From positions 36,035,513-36,099,512 of the forward strand of contig NC_053122.1 of NCBI RefSeq assembly GCF_010015445.1: DNA of 64,000 nucleotides, in the 5' to 3' direction. Source of the stretch: Perca fluviatilis. Taxonomy: Eukaryota; Chordata; Actinopteri; Perciformes; Percidae. The notes beneath the pieces are model-generated. The model had not been told where the DNA came from, ran no database searches, and worked only from the letters and a program-made list of their open reading frames with translations. Below, piece by piece: positions 45,269-56,834 of the stretch (its first letter is position 1; each line of letters opens with the position of its first letter). A program made the position numbers and the translations under genes.

Positions 45269-46011
45269 TTAATTGTCCACGCAAACATCAGGAGAAAAAC
45301 AAATGTACTAGTCCAAACAGGAAAAGAATTGGTACAGCGGACTAAATCTGTGCTCAAATTTACAGAGCAGCTTATTAAAAATGTCTTAACTGCCACCAAA
45401 ATACAAACAGAGCAGATATTATCATGTTGATTTATCGAGTTAATAATATTACACCACATGCAACTGTCAAAGCATGCGTTTGCAGTCTCCCTGTGTTTTA
45501 TCTCGACTAAAGAGGCAACATACAGTACACGGATCAATATTCAGTCAGTGTAGGACATTATGCTTCAAACTTGAATATTAAAAAAGCAGAAACAAGATAA
45601 AAGGCAGACAATAAGACAAGGTTCAAAACAAGCTGGAAAAAACAAAGCCGGAAAAAGTTAAGAGGGTGAAGTAAATTGCAGATGGAAAGGCAAGAGAGAA
45701 TGGGAAGAAGGAGCCTGCTGTGCTGAAAATAGCTTAATTGTCTTGGTGTGTGTGGTAACAACAAAATAGGACTCCAGTGTTAACGACAGAATGCAGGTGT
45801 GTGTGTGTAATGGCAGAGGAGCAGTGGGGTAAATTAAAGACACTTCAGCTAATGCCTCACGGTATTGGTGACAGTGGAGTAACTTGAGGATATAACAGTT
45901 TAAATTGTATAATTAAACAGAGCTCTTACTAATGCAGCAGCAAGCATCTGCACAGGGAGCTCAGGGTGTTGTCTTGTCAGTTTAATCAACATATTCCATT
46001 AAAATAAAATG
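45269..46011. other. No gene seen
   Basis: AT-rich sequence between the unidentified frame and the solo LTR. Only short chance frames and no terminal repeats. Confidence 0.45.
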
Positions 46012-46645
46012 TTTTGTGTTATGGTTTTGTATTTTGTTCTGTTTCCTGTTGAAGTCTGTTTTTCTGTCTTGTTTTACTTCCTGCCTTGTGTTTTCCCGCC
46101 TTTGTGATTGCGCTGCCTCAACCTGATGTGTTACACCTGTTCCTTTCCCTTGTCTCACCTGTCCCTCGTTAACCTCGTTACCCTGTGTATTTAGTTCTCT
46201 GTGCTTTCTTGTCACTTGTTGGGATTATTGGGCCTCATTCACAAACCTTTCTTATGAAGAAACGTGTTCTTAAACCCCACTTACACACTTTTTTTTTTCT
46301 TTCACAAATATCTTTAGTGAATTTTTAAAACATTTTCCAAACATTAAAAAAAAAATATACAAAGAAAAGATAAAGGAAAAAACAAAAAACAAGGCCTCCC
46401 CCCCACCCTAGAACCCCATGCTCACTCCATCAACAAAAAGTATAGTTTACATGTCACATGCTTTTACAAGGCGCAAGAAAGGCCATTACATATCTTTAAA
46501 ATCTTCAAGTTTTCCTCTCGCAATGTAGGTCAGTTTCTCCAGTGCCACGTTGCTAGACATTAGTTTAATCCACTGGTTTATCTTTTGTCTTTCTGTGTCC
46601 TTCCAGTTCAGAGCGATTACATGTTTAGCCTGCAATAAACAGAAA

Positions 46646-49600
46646 CTAACAAGCTTCCTCTTTTTTTATGGTCCCTTCAAAACCATTAGGAAAAATGTGC
46701 AGTAAGCAGAGTTTACCGTCCATAAGCATGTTACATTCAATCAAACGGGAAATAAATGTAGTGACCTCCTTCCAAAGAATCTGAAGTTCCGGGCACTGCC
46801 ACATACAATGAAGAAGAGTGCCCTTGTCAACACCACATTTTACACATACATCAGGAATATTAGAATTAAAATGGTGAAGTTTTACAGGAGTAATATAGGT
46901 TCTAAATAACCATTTGTACTGCAGCAATCTAAACCTGGTATTAATAGATTGTGTCAAGAAAGGCAAGAATTGTTCCACTCATCATCTGAAATTTCTGTTT
47001 GTAAATCAGTTTTCCATGCTTGTAAATATGAAAGACTACTTTCTTTTGAGGAAAGTAGTAAAATATTGTAAAATTTGGAAAGCAGGCCTCTACTCTGATG
47101 ATGGATAACAGCTATGTTCTCTATAGTGGAGAGTGGGGGTTTCACAGTAGACTTTAGTTGGGTAGTGATTAAACTTCTGACCTGTAAGTACTTAAAGTGA
47201 TGGTTCGGAGTAATTTACCCTAGGTTCCTTTGCACCATGACCTCGAGCCAAACACCCCCCCAGAAGCTTTTTTCACCTGGGTCTAACACTGGGCGAGTTA
47301 GCGTAGAGTAGCGTTAGCCGCTGAGTAGCTTAGCGCAGGGCTAATGGACCCACGTTTGTATCTCTTAAATGACCCCACTAATAATGCCCGAAATGATACC
47401 AAAGGTCTACACAGTATATATACAGTATATATAGGTTATGCTCTCATAAAACGATGGATTGGAAAGTTTGGGGCCGTCTATAAATTACTACACCGAAAAT
47501 ATGTATTAATTTAATGATTAAATAAGGTAATTTCTCCAAACTTACCTCAATTATTACTTGTCTCCTGCTAGTTATATTACAGCACTTACTTTAAAAAATA
47601 AGTTAAATTAAAAAATATTTTTGTTGCATCTCTTTTCGGTGTTGTAATTTGTAGATGTCCCTAAGCACTCGTCTCACAGCAGCAACAACAACAGCAGAGA
47701 GCAGAAGCCAGCAGGCAAGTGTTATTTACATAAACTTCTGGTGTACTTACAAACTTTCCAGTCCATCGTTTTATGAGTGCATAACCTATATATACTAGTG
47801 TAGACCTTTGGTATCATTCGGCTTCGGATTATGGGTCAATAGTAAGTCGTATAAAACGATAGTCACCGCCGCTAAGTTATTCAGCAGCTAACGCTACTCT
47901 CGCTTTACTTGCCCAATGTTAGACCCAGGTGAAAAAAGCTTCTGGGGGGGTGTTTGGCTCGAGGTCATGGTGCAAAGGACTCTAGGGTGAATTACTCCGA
48001 ACCATCACTTTAAAAATGTTTTTTGGGCAAACCATATTTATTTACCAATTGCTCAAAAGACATCAATACTCCTTCACTATATAGGTCCCCAATTTTATTC
48101 AAGCCATTATTCAGCCAACTTTTAAACCTCGTGTCTGCTCTTCCTGGTTTAAATCTATCATTTCCCCAAATTGGCGACAATCATGAGAGCTTAGATACCT
48201 CCGATAAGGCAGCATGAGATTTGTGTCAGATTGATATAGTGTTTTTGAGAAAAGGATTTTTCGTGTTTTTTAAAAATTGTTTAATTTCGGCTGAATAGAT
48301 ATAAGATGTCAAAGGTAGCTTCAATGTATTGTTCTCAATGTGTATCCAAGATAGTGTATCAGTGATAGAAAAATAATAAGTAGCAGCACAAAGTTGAGCT
48401 GCCCAATAGTACAACTTGACATTAGGCAATCTAAGCACCCCTAGGTCATAGGGCAGATATAGAAGGGAGAGCCGCAGCCTGGGGCGTTTAATATTCCATA
48501 TAAATTTGGTAAGGGTTTTATTCAAGGAGGAAAAGGAGGCTGGAATGTGTAAGGGGATGGACTGGAAAAGATATAAGAATTTTGGGAGAATGGAGATTTT
48601 AATAATATTAATACGACCTATCATAGAAATTGGCATCCCACCCCATCTTTCTAAGGAGTCCAATACCTTTTTTACTAAGGGATCATAATTAATAGATTAA
48701 ATCTTCTTTATGTCAAGATTTATTTTAATTCCCAGGTAAGTGAAGTCTTCATAGGTACATGTAAATTGTGTTTGTATTGTAGGGTTATTTTTGTTCAGCA
48801 TTAACAGGGAGCTTTTCTTTTGATTAATGTTATACCCTGAGAATTCACCAAACACCTTCAGAATTTGGCCCACAGCCTGGACAGACCTCCCTAGATCAGT
48901 TAAAAACAAAACGACGTCATCTGCAAAAAGAGACAAGCGATGTTCTGTTCCTCCGATTTGAATACCAGTAATATCAGGGGAATTACCTATTGCCATAGCG
49001 AGTGGCTCGATAGCAAACAAGAAAAGAAGGGGAGATAATGGGCATCCTTGTCGTGTCGATCTACATAGCCTAAAAGGTCTCGGCTGTTTGTTACAACTTT
49101 GGCTATGGGCTCTGAATATAGTAATTGGGTCCATTTCAAATATTTTTCTCCCAAGCCAAATCTTTTGAGTGTCCCAAAAAGATAACACCATTCGATCCTG
49201 TCAAACGCCTTTTTGGCATCTAATGACAGAAAGGCGTGATCCATGGCAAATTGTTTTTCGTATAATATATTCAATAATCGGCGGGATTTGTGAAAAGCTT
49301 GGCGGCCAAGAACAAATCCATTTTGGTCGTTCGAAATTAAGTTAGGAATATGTGGTTCAATCCTCCGAGCCAGAGCCTTACATAGTATTTTGGTGTCACA
49401 TGACATCAAGGATATAGGCCTGTATGAGCCCATATCCGTCGGCGCTTTACCTGGTTTTAACAGAAGTGAAATGGCTGCCAATCTTAAGGATGGGGGTAGA
49501 ATACCCTTCTCATAGGACTCATTATACATTTCTAGTAGATGAGGTAATAATTTATCTGAAAATCTCTTGTAAAGCTCAATAGGCAGGCCATCAGGGCCAG

Positions 49601-51010
49601 GGGCTTTGCCTGTATTCATATGGGTGAGTGCCTCCTTAAGTTGTTGAATGCTCCGTTTTCCATCTAAATCATTTTTTGTCTCCTCTGACAAGGTTGGGAA
49701 TTGAAGTTGGTCCAGAAACCGATCCTGTTTATCCATATTATCTGGATATTGGGATTTATATAAATTTTCATAATATTCTGCAAAAGCATCATTTATACTT
49801 TTTGCAGCCACTAAATTCTCTCCATTGTCAAGTACAATTGAGTTAATAGCCCTACTTGTCTGTATCTTTTTTAAGACTCCAAGCCAGGAGTTTTCCTGCC
49901 TTCTCACCCTGATCATAGTATGACTGTTTCAACCACATTAAACTAGTTGCTATTTTATTGGTAGTGAGTTCATTATATTTAGATTTTAATATGAGAAGCT
50001 TTTTATATTTTTCAGTGTCATCACAGTAATATAGCTGGTCCTGCAGTTCCTTTATTTGCTTGTCAATGTCTTTCAATTTATTTAGATGTATTTTTGATTT
50101 ATGCCGAGTGTAGCTCGTTATTTCCCCCCCTTTATATAGGCTTTAAATGCTTCCCATTTTATTGATGCACTGGTCTGGTCTTTATTAAAATTAAAATATT
50201 CCGTTATTTTTTCTTCAAGAAATTTCTCAAATTCTGCGGACTTCAGCCATTTAGCTTGAAACCGAAATGGAAGTGGAGATGAATAATAATTGGGAAACTT
50301 AATTGATAAAATAATTGGGGTGTGGTCAGAGAGTAGTATAGTCTCATACCAGCAATTCTGAATCATAGATACCAGACCAGAGGAAACCAAAAAGAAATCT
50401 ATCCGAGAGTATGTTTTGTAGGTAGCAGAAAAACACGAATACTATATCTTGCTCGGATAAAGTTGTCTCCAAATCTCCACTAAATTAAGATCGTTCATAA
50501 ACTTTCCAATCGTCTTCCTGGCTTGTTGGCGTGAAGTGTCGGAGCTGTTTGAACGATCTACTGCAGGATGCATCACACAATTAAAATCTCCTCCGATGAT
50601 GCACTGGCCCCTATAAACTGACATAGTTAAAAAGAAATGTTGGTAAAAGGCAGGATCATCCCCATTGGGGGCGTATAAACAGACCAAGTTGACTAATGTA
50701 GAGATTATAGTTCCACTAAGTATAATAAATCTCCCAGATGGATCCAAATATTTATCTTTTAGATCAAATGGAACTGATTTATGAATCAATATTATGACCC
50801 CTCTTGCATGAGTCGTAAAATTAGGAGAATACCTGACCAGGCCACCTAGATCTAATCTTATTCACATCTTCATCTACCAAGTGTGTCTTGTAAGAAACAT
50901 ACTGTACTCTTCATTTGTTTAATTCCGCCCAGCACCTGTTTAAGCTTAAAAATTTTGTTCAGACCTCTTACATTCCAACTAGACACATTTATAACTGAGG
51001 TATTGAACAT
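46646..51010 (-). pseudogene. L1 ORF2: endonuclease, reverse transcriptase, zinc knuckle
   Basis: ATG at 51010: MFNTSVINVSSWNVRGLNKI (endonuclease start), then GGDFNCVMHPAVDRSNSSDT (50.55 kb) and LLSDHTPIILSIKFPNYYSS (50.3 kb). RT: MNTGKAPGPDGLPIELYKRF, YRPISLMSCDTKILCKALAR, DQNGFVLGR, LSLDAKKAFDRIEW, RQGCPLSPLLFLFAIEPLAM and the catalytic box LFADDVVLFL near 48930. The C-terminus after the MITE holds CVKCGVDKGTLLHCMWQC. It would nick DNA and copy RNA in target-primed reverse transcription. It is interrupted by frameshifts near 50790, 50400, 49900, 49050 and 48680, and by the MITE at 47196. Confidence 0.88.
47196..48009. mobile_element. TTAA-target MITE with long TIRs, inside L1 ORF2
   Basis: Inverted ends of more than 100 bp start AGTGATGGTTCGGAGTAATT and include CCATGACCTCGAGCC and AGAAGCTTTTTTCACCTGGG on both arms. 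TTAA flanks both sides (47192-47195, 48010-48013). 814 bp, no gene. A frequent repeat in spiny-rayed fishes. Confidence 0.92.
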
Positions 51011-51806
51011 AAATTCTTCTTAATCTCAATTTCAGGCCATGTAAAGTCATTAAGCACAGAAAAATATGGAGTGAGCCCCTTAACACAAAATCCCACACAT
51101 TTCCCAAACGAAATGTGATGCTAAACCCTTTAAGACTAGGAACTTGGGTTATATAAAACGTTTCATCCACATAAATTATCCGTTGAATTTTGTCCATTTA
51201 CATGGCCATTACTCGTCAGTGGCTCCATGCAGGAGAAGAAAAAGAAGCAGTGAGCACAAAGCTTAGTTTAATTCTCGGAGTCGCCACAAGTCTGCGAGCT
51301 TATTTCCTGAACGTATTGTTCAGCCTCAGCAAACGATTTAAAAATCCTGCGTTTGTCATTGTGCGTGATGATCAGATGGGATGGATACAGCATGCCATAC
51401 CGAACACTCAGTGCACGAAGCTGGGTTTTCACACCGTTGAAACGCTGCTGCAGTTTGTGTCTCCGCGGAGAGATCAGGGAAAAAAGCAACTCTGTGATTC
51501 TCATAGCGTTCCTCCGTCATCTTCCTGCCGGTTCTCAGGGTTGTTTCCCGGTCCCGGTAGTTCAGAAACTTCATCATTACCACCCGTGGCGATGTAGATT
51601 AAAGGCCATTTTACAGTTGTGCGTCAACTCCACGCCGTAGCTACGGAGTAGTGACCCTTTCGGAGTTCTGCGTCGGGGTTGAACGTATTTCTTTGCAACG
51701 CGGTGCATTTCACCGCCAGGACGCTAGAGGGTGTGTGGTTTCCGGAGGGTCAATCATGAAACTCTTCGATAGTTTGTTTTGTTTCCGCTTTTTTCATTTC
51801 CGGAAA

Positions 51807-53040
51807 TGGCAGGCGAGAGAAAGAGAGTGTTGTTAGAGCTGGAAATGATCAACATTGAACAACAAATGATTTTATTGCAAATGTTTAATCGCAGAAGGAA
51901 AAGAAGACGTCGGCGAAGCTGGTATGTATGACCAGTGAACGAAGAGAGGCCAACGATGGACGAATTTGTTACGGTTGTTCGACCGCTGAGGGACTTGGAC
52001 AAAGAAATGCAATTCAAGTATTTTCGGATGTCGAAAGGACGATTTGACGATCTTATTCGTCGTTTAAAACCTTTTAATACACCATCAGAGCACACACTGT
52101 ATGCCTATTGACATCGCTCAAAGACTGGCAGTGACTTTGAAGATTTTATCTACAGGTGTAAGCCAACAGATCACAGGGTTGGGCTACAAAATGGCTGCAA
52201 GCACAGTGTCCTCCATAGTATCGGAGGTCTGCAATGCGATGGACTGCAGTGCAGCCCGAATATTTGCCCTGCCCTTCAACCAACCAGTGGGAAGCCATGG
52301 CTTCAGATTTTTGGCAACTTCGGAACTTCCCGAACTGCGTTGGAAGCCTCGACGGGAAACACGTTAACGTCAAGGTACCACCACATGCCGGGAGTGACTA
52401 TTTTAATTACAAAGGGGCTCACTCCATTGTTCTAATGGCAACATGTGATGCCAGGTATCTGTTTACGATGGTGGACGGCAGAGTGATGGTGGCGTTTTCA
52501 AAGAGTGCATTTGGGTCGATGCTGCTGGACCACCAGTTGAATCTACCCCAACCAGCTCAACTTCCTGGGACCGGAGTCCAAATCCCCCACGTTATCGTTG
52601 CTCATGCTGCCTTCCCCCCACACTGCAATCTCATGCGTCCTTTTCCAGGTATGTAAATACAATTAATTAAAGCATAGTACATTGTGGCTTCATAACATGT
52701 TTGTTATACCTTATGATTGATTGAGCCCTCTCTGTTATTGGATATTTTTTTGTAAATTGCATTGTTATACTGCATACTTAACAGTATTCTTTTTTTGGTT
52801 ATATATTTCTTACTGTTCATTCTGTTTTTTACTCATTGTTCTTTATATGTTAAGTCAGTGTTGTACTTTGAGAGCAAAAGATTACCGGAGTCAAATTCCT
52901 TGTTTGTTAACGCAAACCTGGCCAATAAAGCTGATTGTGATTGTGGTACAGTGATTAATACTCTGTTTTCCTAACAGGAGTGAACATGACCAGGGACAAA
53001 CAAATCTACAACTACCGCCACTCCAACAAATCAGATTAAT
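51807..53040 (+). pseudogene. PIF/HARBI1-like transposase, C-terminus missing
   Basis: Starts MAGERKRVLLELEM with an Arg-rich stretch (FNRRRKRRRRRSWY), a TGA, then [16 protein letters not shown], the HTH-like [20 protein letters not shown], and the core [18 protein letters not shown] (first Asp), [20 protein letters not shown] (second Asp) and PFPG. An intron ends at 52978, and VNMTRDKQIYNYRHSN follows before the frame is lost, so the third catalytic residue region is absent. Frameshifts lie near 52085 and 52235. It is encoded divergently from the MADF gene and inactive as read. Confidence 0.8.
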
Positions 53041-53487
53041 ACAGCTGGCATCAAAGCTGGTCAATGTGCTCTGTGTATATATGTTATACTTTGTTTATAT
53101 TCTAATACTTGATTTTCTCCTTCTTACATTTAGAGAATGTGTGACATGTACATACAACACCAGGTTCTCAAGTTCCTCGTGTAAAAAACTTACTTTGCAA
53201 TAAAGATTTTTCTGATTATGATACCATGATGTAACCATGAATGTTGAATTGTAAATAAACAAACTTATTTCAAAACAAACTTGGATTTATTAATGTAAAA
53301 AATAAGTAAAGTGCCCAAAACAAAGGGCAACGGTTAAAGTACAAGAAATAAAGAACAACAACACACAACTTTAGTATATGAAAATTTTAACTATTTGCAA
53401 AGTGCACTGAATCAGTAGAAGGGTGCAAATGTTCAGTCAAGCGACTGTCTGCTGTCATACAGCATCTTGTGCACATTGAACATGACA

Positions 53488-54593
53488 TCAGACCTCGGGC
53501 ACCCTCCGTAGCAGATCACCAACTGTCTGGCCAAATCTGCTGCACTCATCGCCGGTGTCCTGCACCAGCTTCTCTTGGATGTCCATCCGGCGTTCACCTA
53601 GCTGCGCCATCTGCTTTACCAGCCAGTCATCCGGGTTCCTCTTCCGTTTCAACCCCACTCGGGACACAGGTGACTCTGGCAGCATTGAAAGTGGGGACAC
53701 ACACACAGCAGGCACAGGTGGTGGTTGGGTAGACAATGGCTGTGCAGGTGAGGCTGTCTTTGTCTGTGCAGGTAATTACATTTGTGGTCTATGCAGTGTG
53801 ATTTGCGACAAAGAAGTCTGTTATAAGATATGGAATTAGCAGCGCTATGAAAACAGCATATCACAACATTTACAGACTGTACTATGTACCATGGCAACAC
53901 GTATATGGACAACCTGATAGCATTGTTAGCTAGCTTAGTAGCCCACATAAACAGAGGTAAACAACGAACTTAGCGCTATAAAAACACCATATCAAACCAA
54001 CACTTTCAGCATGCTATGTAATGTTACATTTTGTTTGCACAGATGTTACAGACTATGTACCATGGTGACATGTCATGTATTTGGACAACCTGATAGCATT
54101 GTTAGCTAGCTAGCTTAGTAGTCCACACAAAACAGAGGTGAACAATGAACTTATATTTACCTTAAATTCGAAATTTGACTCCGTGTCCCGGTGCTTGACA
54201 TGGGGTGCTAGCCAGGACAGAAAAGGGTATAAAGCAGGCACCTGGATCACCGCTTCTTGGCGCCAGCTTTTTGCGGAGACAAACAAATTTGTCCCGCATG
54301 CTTTTCCACCGCTTCATGCACTCCGTAATGTCCAGTCCAACATTTTGGGAAATTTCCCTCCATGAATTATTTGCCATCTGGCAATCTTTGTAGTGCGCCG
54401 AAGACGAGTTATAAAGATGGTCGTACTTTCTTACTTCTTCTATGAGACGCTCCTCTACTTGATCTATCGTTGTTTTTACGAAACAAACAACTCCGGGCAA
54501 AACAATGGCGTTATAGAGGGACGGGAAAACCGGAAAAGCTACACACCGGAAACGATGTATTAACTGACCAATCACAGTCCTTGCGGTCTGCAT
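53488..54593 (-). pseudogene. MADF/Myb-like DNA-binding partner of the PIF transposase
   Basis: The exon near 54.2-54.5 kb reads the MADF core: DQVEERLIEEVRKYDHLYNS, WREISQNVGLDITECMKRWK, MRDKFVCLRKKL. A donor follows at about 54164 (GTAAAT). The last exon 53488-53736 reads PVSRVGLKRKRNPDDWLVKQ and ends in a Leu-rich helix LGERRMDIQEKLVQDTGDEC. In PIF elements this second protein binds the ends and helps bring the transposase into the nucleus. This copy may be intact at the protein level, but its first exon and start were not proven. Confidence 0.65.
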
Positions 54594-55144
54594 CGACTTG
54601 ACGTGTAGTTACGTTTTTCGAGGGGTGTGCGTCAGGCTACGGCGGACCCTACGCAGCCTAGACGCAGAGGGGTCTGTGCCGTCGATTTGACGAACGACTA
54701 TAAAATGGCCTTTGGGGTTAAGAGGCCCGATCCTGTGTGTTCTCTCTATGATGGGGGGCACGGTGAAGCCTTCACCCAGTGTATCTCTGAGCCACTTCTC
54801 CAGAAAACCACACACATCTGAGCCCTCCAATTTTTCGGGTAGCCCAACCAGTCTCAAGTTGGAGCGTCTGCTCCTGTCTTCTTGCTCTGTAATTCTGTCG
54901 CAGAGTCTCCACCGTTTTCTCCAGTATTTTAACTTTGCCTTGAAGAGAGGTTACATCTTCTTCCGGTGTTTCTGGAGTCTCCGATGCCTCCTGTGTATTG
55001 GCTTCATTGGAAATATCCAGCGTTATTTTGCTAGCATTAGCCGTGTCCACATTAGCCCCTTTGCCTTGTTGTTGGCCAGTTTTTGCGTTTTTTGGTGGCA
55101 TATTGTCCAGTAGAAGCACGTGGGTCAAGAACAAGTACAATTAA

Positions 55145-56834
55145 AGCTGCGAGCAGCGATGGACGGGCCCTCGCGCCTCTGCGCGCGTCGGGGTTACTGG
55201 CGGATGCCGCTCTTTGCGACCGTGCTTTCGCGCGGCACTCAGACGCCGCAAATCGTCAACAATGAAAAGGGAACTCCCTGCCGAGTTCAACGATAGTTCA
55301 CACAAGACTCTACGTCATACGGTTCATTAGCTGTGAAAAGGGGCGTGGCTAATGCATAGGGGGCGGATCAAACCATCACCAATGAAGAAGGAAGTCTCTG
55401 CTGAGTTCAATGATACCTCACAAAAGACTCTACCTTAGATGGGTCAGTATTTATTAAAAAGGGCGTGGCTTCAACATAGGGGGCGGGCCAAACCATCACC
55501 AATGAATAAGGAAGTCTCTGCTGAGTTCATTGATACCTCACACAAGGGTCTATCTTAAATGGTTCAAATTTTAAGAAAGGGGGCGGGGCTTCAACATAGG
55601 GGGCGGGTCAAACCATCACCAATGAAGAAAGAAGTCTCTGCTGAGTTCAATGACACCTCACACAAGACTCTACCTTAAACGGTTCAAATGTGTTATGAAG
55701 GGGGCGTGGCCTGAGTGAGTGGGCGTGGTCATATTATAGGAGGCGGCTCATTATCACATGTAGACCACACATTCTAAGTTTCATGTAAATCGGATGATGT
55801 TTGTCATATAAGGCGCATTTCCTGTGGCCAGGGGCGCTATGACCAAAGTCAATTTTGGCCTGTAGGTGCCCTCAGGCCTGGACCCTTGTCCATCGTGAGA
55901 AATTTCGGGCAGATACGCACAACGCATACCCCAGTTACAACAACTTCCTTGTTCATCGCTAGACACTCAAAATGGCCACCACGCCACGCCCACACCGTCT
56001 GACGAAAAGTTTTTCTTTTAATAACTTTTCATCGTTAAGGTGTTGGGATGGTACAGACCAAGTTTGAAGTCCATCGGATGAAATCTCTAGGAGGAGTTCG
56101 TTAAAGTATAGCACCTTGACTTTTAGGCCTACTTCCTGTTGCCACTAGGGGGCGCTATGACTTTAAGTAAATATCGGCCTTTATTTGTCCTCAGGGTCGG
56201 ACTCTTATGAATCCTGAAAAGTTTTGAGGTAATCGGACAACGTACACTCGAGTTACACCCACTTCCTGTTTCGGCGGCGAAATGCACAAAATGGCCGCCC
56301 CGCCACGGCCACGTCCTATGACGAAAAGTTTTTCTTTTAACAACTTTTCATCTTTAACTTCTTAAGATGGCACAGACCGAGTTTGAAGTTGATCGGATGA
56401 AATCTCTAGGAGGAGTTCGTTAAAGTACGACATGTGGAAATGGCCAAAATCGCACTAATTTCGAACTTTGAAATCAAAATGGCGGACTTCCTGTTGGGTT
56501 TAGGGTATGGCTCTAATGACGTTTTTTGTACATCTTGACATGTTACTTATGTGTACCAAGTTTCGTGAGTCTACGTTAAACGCACTGGAGGGGCTCAATT
56601 TTCTTAACTTTGTAGGGGGCGCTAGCGAGCCATTTTTGTGCGCCTATTCCCGAAACCCTTAAAATACGTAAATCTTCACCAGACTTGATGCGACCGCCAA
56701 ATTTGGTGAGTTTTTGAATATATTAAGCCCCTCAAAAAGCCAATTAATTTGACGGGAAAATAATAGAAGAAAGAAAGAAAGAATAATTCCTTCAGTTTCA
56801 ATAGGGCCTTCGCCGCTGTTGGTGCTCGGGCCCT
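55145..56834. mobile_element. Element built of 120-bp tandem units and longer repeats, class unknown
   Basis: Flanked by AATTA (55140-55144, 56835-56839). Begins AAGCTGCGAGCAGCGATGG and ends GCCTTCGCCGC...GCTCGGGCCCT, loosely inverted. It holds four exact-period 120-bp units, then two copies of a ~310-bp spaced block (GGAGGAGTTCGTTAAAGTA at about 56092 and 56410). A GAAA-rich tract lies near the right end. It inserted just upstream of L1 ORF1. No coding frame. It resembles a repeat family seen in many fish genomes, whose superfamily I cannot name. Confidence 0.65.
55261..55740. repeat. 120-bp tandem repeat, four units
   Basis: AATGAA(G/A)AAGGAAGTCTCTG-type starts fall at 55261, 55381, 55501 and 55621, exactly 120 bp apart. 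Each unit includes GGGGGCGG and a GAGTTCAATGATA motif. Confidence 0.95.

Larger units (their letters stand above)
51601..54713. mobile_element. PIF/Harbinger element with transposase and MADF genes
   Basis: Ends AAAGGCCATTTTACAGT and ACTATAAAATGGCCTTT are inverted over about 27 bp with three mismatches, and flanks TTA/TTT fit a 3-bp PIF target. Deleting the element plus three bases rejoins L1 ORF1 in frame (GPLNPK to TSPRVVMMK). It carries the two genes typical of PIF elements in opposite orientation: a DDE transposase and a MADF/Myb-like protein. Confidence 0.88.
51268..55102 (-). pseudogene. L1 ORF1 (RNA-binding chaperone), split by a PIF element
   Basis: ATG at 55102: MPPKNAKTGQQQGKGANVDT, then a coiled-coil-like stretch VTSLQGKVKILEKTVETLRQ. 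After a slip near 54870 it reads MRLVGLPEKLEGSDVCGFLE and PPIIERTHRIGPLNPK, and the PIF insertion follows. The frame resumes at about 51590 with VVMMKFLNYRDRETTLRTGR, and after another slip ends RIFKSFAEAEQYVQEISSQT and stop at 51268. This is the Transposase_22-type L1 ORF1 with RRM-like and C-terminal domains. It would coat L1 RNA. Confidence 0.85.
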
